DNA from: Alphaproteobacteria bacterium
GTDB lineage: Bacteria; Planctomycetota; Phycisphaerae; UBA1845
Length of the DNA stretch: 64,000 nt
NCBI GenBank assembly: GCA_028285105.1
Contig: JANQQE010000030.1
Location: 186,001 to 250,000, forward strand
Direction of reading: 5' to 3'
This document shows positions 61,625-64,000 of this stretch, in pieces. Every line of letters starts with the position of its first letter. Positions within the stretch are counted from its first letter, which is position 1. Made by a program: the position numbers and the translations under genes. Under the pieces are notes generated by a model that searched no databases, was not told where the DNA came from, and worked only from the letters and a program-made list of their open reading frames with translations.

Positions 61625-62656
61625 TTACCCGTCCTCGGTCAAAAACTCGATGGCCTCGACGTATAGATCGGTTGCATTCGCCGGCAATTCGTGACCGCAC
61701 AGAGGAAGGAGATTGTATTTGAACTTGATGCCCGCATCGACAATCGGTTCCATGACGCGTTCGCCGAAAGGCCGATTGCCGTCCAGGACCCCCGCAATCA
61801 TGTACACGCGCGGCTTGGCTTCTTCTGCGTTGGCGATCCACTTGCGAAACACCGCCACATCATTACCGCCTGCGATGGTGACGGTTCCGCGATACTTGTC
61901 CGGATACTCGGCCATCAACTCGAGGGCAACTGCCCCCCCTTGCGAAAAACCGACAATGACCGCCTGTGACGGTTTAAGACCTTCCGCAGCAAGGGCATCG
62001 TCAATCAGTTTTGCAGCACCTTCGACATCGAGGTCGCGCGGATTCATGCCCTTGTGCCAACCGTAGACACCTTCCGATCGCGTTGCGCCGCGCCCTTTTA
62101 ATGAAATCACGGGAATGCCAAGTTGATCGGCTGTCGGAACCCATTCGTATGCGAATGAGCGCGGGCTTCCGCCGTAACCGCACAATGCCACCAACACGGT
62201 GTCGGTTTTTGCATTGCCGGCTGAATCAGGCTTGTAAACGAAGCGCGTTTCTGTGTCGCACTCCTTCGAGCTTTCGATCATGGCTTTGTATCGATCATCA
62301 TCGCGAAGCGAGTCCAAATCCGAATCCTTGCTGATGTGGGCGCTGTCGCACCAACCGTATTGGATCGAGTTTGCAAGTGCTTCAAAGGCCTTGTCACGTT
62401 GTCCATCCAGAGCGTAACAACAGGCCAGGTTGTAGTAATTGAACTGATCGAATGGCACAAGATCGGCCAAGTATTCACGGTAACGAATCGCCGTCTCCCA
62501 ATCCTTTCGCTGGTAGGCCTCATCACTTTTCATCGTGTAGTGAAGATACCGCATGCCGCGAATGTTGACTTTCTCCGCGACAACCGGCGATGCGACGAAT
62601 AGTAGCGCCAAGAAGAACGCCATCGAGGTTCCAATGAAACGGGCTTTCGATGCCAT
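61625..62656 (-). CDS. Exported alpha/beta hydrolase (esterase) with N-terminal helical region
   Basis: The ATG at 62656 has AGGAG upstream and gives a signal peptide (FFLALLFVASPVVA). Residues 40-130 form a helical segment like a tetratricopeptide pair (YQRKDWETAIRYREYLADLV; YYNLACCYALDGQRDKAFEAL). The hydrolase part (about 150-343) has GYGGSPRSFAYEW, GFSQGGAVAL (Ser nucleophile), AGVLDGNRPFGERV and CGHELP with the catalytic His. It resembles PHB-depolymerase/carboxylesterase-like proteins. Likely extracytoplasmic. It is convergent with znuB (7 bases). Confidence 0.85.
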   Translation of the reverse strand: MASKARFIGTSMAFFLALLFVASPVVAEKVNIRGMRYLHYTMKSDEAYQRKDWETAIRYREYLADLVPFDQFNYYNLACCYALDGQRDKAFEALANSIQYGWCDSAHISKDSDLDSLRDDDRYKAMIESSKECDTETRFVYKPDSAGNAKTDTVLVALCGYGGSPRSFAYEWVPTADQLGIPVISLKGRGATRSEGVYGWHKGMNPRDLDVEGAAKLIDDALAAEGLKPSQAVIVGFSQGGAVALELMAEYPDKYRGTVTIAGGNDVAVFRKWIANAEEAKPRVYMIAGVLDGNRPFGERVMEPIVDAGIKFKYNLLPLCGHELPANATDLYVEAIEFLTEDG

Positions 62657-62950
62657 GTTCGTACTCCTTCGCCAGGACGGATGTGTTGTGTCGTGAACGG
62701 GCCCATTCGCAGTACAGCCCCTTCGCTGCGAACACTCGCAATCATATCGAATGTGGGTATTTTGCGAAAGCAGCAACGACGGCAACCCAGTCCAATTTCG
62801 ACGCAGCCCGCCCATCGTTGAACACCTTGTTAGACACCCTGTGCGTTAACGCATATCGTGTCCCAAATCGACACAATGACTGGAACGGTTTTCGAGGTCG
62901 GCTAACGCGCTTGATCAACAATGCAAGCCTGCACACCGATCTGAACGGAT

Positions 62951-63946
62951 ATGTCATCCATGGCGCAGCGAATTTTCTTTGGTGCAATCGCCATATCGAT
63001 CATTTTCGGGCTTTTCAGTGCCGATGCATTTCTTTCGTCGCTACCGACGTTTGCCGGTACGTTGTTGGACCGGGGGAGTTTTCTGCCGATTGCGATGGCC
63101 ATCGTCTCGATGATGGCTGTTTCGGAATTGGCGAAGATGTGCCGGGCCATCGGTGCCCACCCCAGCCAAATGTGGGCGTCGATCAGTTGCACCGTGCTGG
63201 TCATCTCGCCGTGGTTCAGTGCGGCTGGCCTGCTGGGTGATGGGCCAACCAATCTTGAAGCGATCCACCTTCAATATTTTCTGGTTGGAATCGCACTCTT
63301 GGTCGGCGGCTTCGTTTCACTTCTGCGAAAGGACGTGACGACAGGTCTTTCGGATGTGGCATCGACTTGGCTGTTGATTATCTACGGCGGTTTGTTGCCA
63401 AGTTTTCTTGTAATCATGCGATGCGACTCGGCGTTACCGGGGCCCATTGGGGCGTGGTCGGTTCTTTGCATTGTCATCGTCTGCAAAGTATCCGACATCG
63501 GCGCGTACTTCACGGGCTCATGTGTCGGCCGAACGCCCCTGATTCCCCACGTCAGTCCCAAAAAATCGATTGAAGGCACTCTGGGCGGAATTGCCGTCAG
63601 CGCGTTGGTTTCGCTGGCACTCTTCAAATTTCACGCTGACACTTTGCTGGCTGCCAACCACGCAGTTGAGGGATCGATGCGTGCCCGTCAGTTACTACAA
63701 ATTCATCAAATCACAAGCCTGTACGCTCGGATGACATGGTCGCAAGCCCTTATATTCGGAGTAGTTATGTCAGTTGTCGGGCAACTTGGAGACTTGTTGG
63801 AATCGGTATTCAAACGTTCAGCAAGAGTCAAAGATTCCGCACATCTGGTACCGGGTTTTGGCGGTGTACTGGATATGGTGGACAGTCCGTTTGCGGTCGC
63901 ACCGGTGGCGTGGTTTCTGCTAACACGATGGTGGCAGGTGTTGTAG
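62951..63946 (+). CDS. cdsA: Phosphatidate cytidylyltransferase
   Basis: The 331-residue inner-membrane protein has eight hydrophobic segments. The family signature is at the C-terminal half (SDIGAYFTGSCVGRTPLIPHVSPKKSIEG; then GFGGVLDMVDSPFAVAP). It makes CDP-diacylglycerol from CTP and phosphatidic acid, the precursor of phospholipids. A second ATG nine bases later is also possible. The next gene begins 12 bases later. Confidence 0.95.
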   Translation: MSSMAQRIFFGAIAISIIFGLFSADAFLSSLPTFAGTLLDRGSFLPIAMAIVSMMAVSELAKMCRAIGAHPSQMWASISCTVLVISPWFSAAGLLGDGPTNLEAIHLQYFLVGIALLVGGFVSLLRKDVTTGLSDVASTWLLIIYGGLLPSFLVIMRCDSALPGPIGAWSVLCIVIVCKVSDIGAYFTGSCVGRTPLIPHVSPKKSIEGTLGGIAVSALVSLALFKFHADTLLAANHAVEGSMRARQLLQIHQITSLYARMTWSQALIFGVVMSVVGQLGDLLESVFKRSARVKDSAHLVPGFGGVLDMVDSPFAVAPVAWFLLTRWWQVL

Positions 63947-63958
63947 AATCTTAGGACG

Positions 63959-64000
63959 ATGGCTCAGCGCGCGGGCGGTATTGGCGTGGCAACAAGTTCG
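63959..64000 (+). CDS. Start of the next gene (truncated by window end)
   Basis: ATG at 63959 with AGGA upstream opens a frame to the window end (MAQRAGGIGVATSS). In many bacteria dxr or a protease gene follows cdsA, but the 14 residues do not identify the family. It is 12 bases after cdsA and likely co-transcribed. Confidence 0.5.
   Translation, partial: MAQRAGGIGVATSS

Noticed and set aside
1-64000. tRNA, rRNA, CRISPR, insertion sequence or prophage
   Set aside because: No T-loop/anticodon patterns, repeat-spacer arrays, transposases or phage genes were recognised on either strand by eye; a covariance search could still reveal a missed RNA.

Overview
The window is a chromosomal segment of a planctomycete, most likely from the Phycisphaerae lineage (inference). 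Three large secreted proteins carry the Cys/Asn/Asp-rich calcium-loop repeats (DCNxNGxPDxC) and the dockerin-like tails (DFDxDGDxDLxD) typical of that group. Other pointers are a planctomycete-style signalling gene set (ECF sigma factor beside a Ser/Thr kinase with CHASE2) and moderate GC content. No tRNA, rRNA, CRISPR array, prophage or insertion sequence was seen.

Layout. Positions 1-5.1 kb hold a gene tail, a MATE exporter, a convergent gene for a very Arg/Ser-rich secreted protein, a HAD phosphatase and a HIT hydrolase. Positions 5.2-22.0 kb are one long minus-strand ribosomal supercluster (S10-spc-alpha), read from rpsJ at 22.0 kb to rplQ at 5.3 kb, with secY, map and rpoA embedded. The cluster lacks rpmD (L30), rpsD (S4), infA and adk, has unusually wide spacers, and contains at least two internal terminator-like hairpins. 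Positions 22.4-27 kb hold two exported proteins (one a gluzincin-type lipoprotein), thioredoxin reductase, a small beta-rich protein and an HNH nuclease. Positions 27-34.7 kb carry three large secreted modular proteins on one strand: an endonuclease/exonuclease/phosphatase-fold protein and two metalloproteases whose Ig-like and C-terminal modules are clearly related.

Positions 35.3-45 kb hold an orphan FlgI-like lipoprotein, a lipid A type acyltransferase, thioredoxin, a cation diffusion facilitator, two small envelope proteins, a large FAD/Fe-S oxidoreductase, an alpha/beta hydrolase and a SMUG1-type uracil-DNA glycosylase. Positions 45.1-51.5 kb form a signalling island. A minus-strand operon (sigma factor, unknown protein, soluble histidine kinase, LuxR-type response regulator) is divergent from a Ser/Thr kinase with CHASE2. 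The kinase lacks two usual catalytic-loop residues. Just beyond it lies a previously unlisted pair of very small genes (45 and 39 codons) with strong ribosome binding sites.

Positions 51.9-58.4 kb contain a glycosyltransferase, a LolA-like protein, a redoxin, a lipoprotein with three degenerate thioredoxin-like units, and a prpD-prpB pair. Positions 58.7-61.6 kb are a zinc uptake operon (ABC binding protein, ATPase, permease) led by a ribbon-helix-helix protein with a Cys/His metal-binding tail, a candidate zinc sensor. The window ends with an esterase and cdsA. The best candidates for undescribed biology are the two-small-protein operon near 51.4 kb, the metal-binding RHH regulator at 58.7 kb, the atypical kinase with its facing sigma/two-component operon, and the wide-spaced ribosomal operon with internal terminators.
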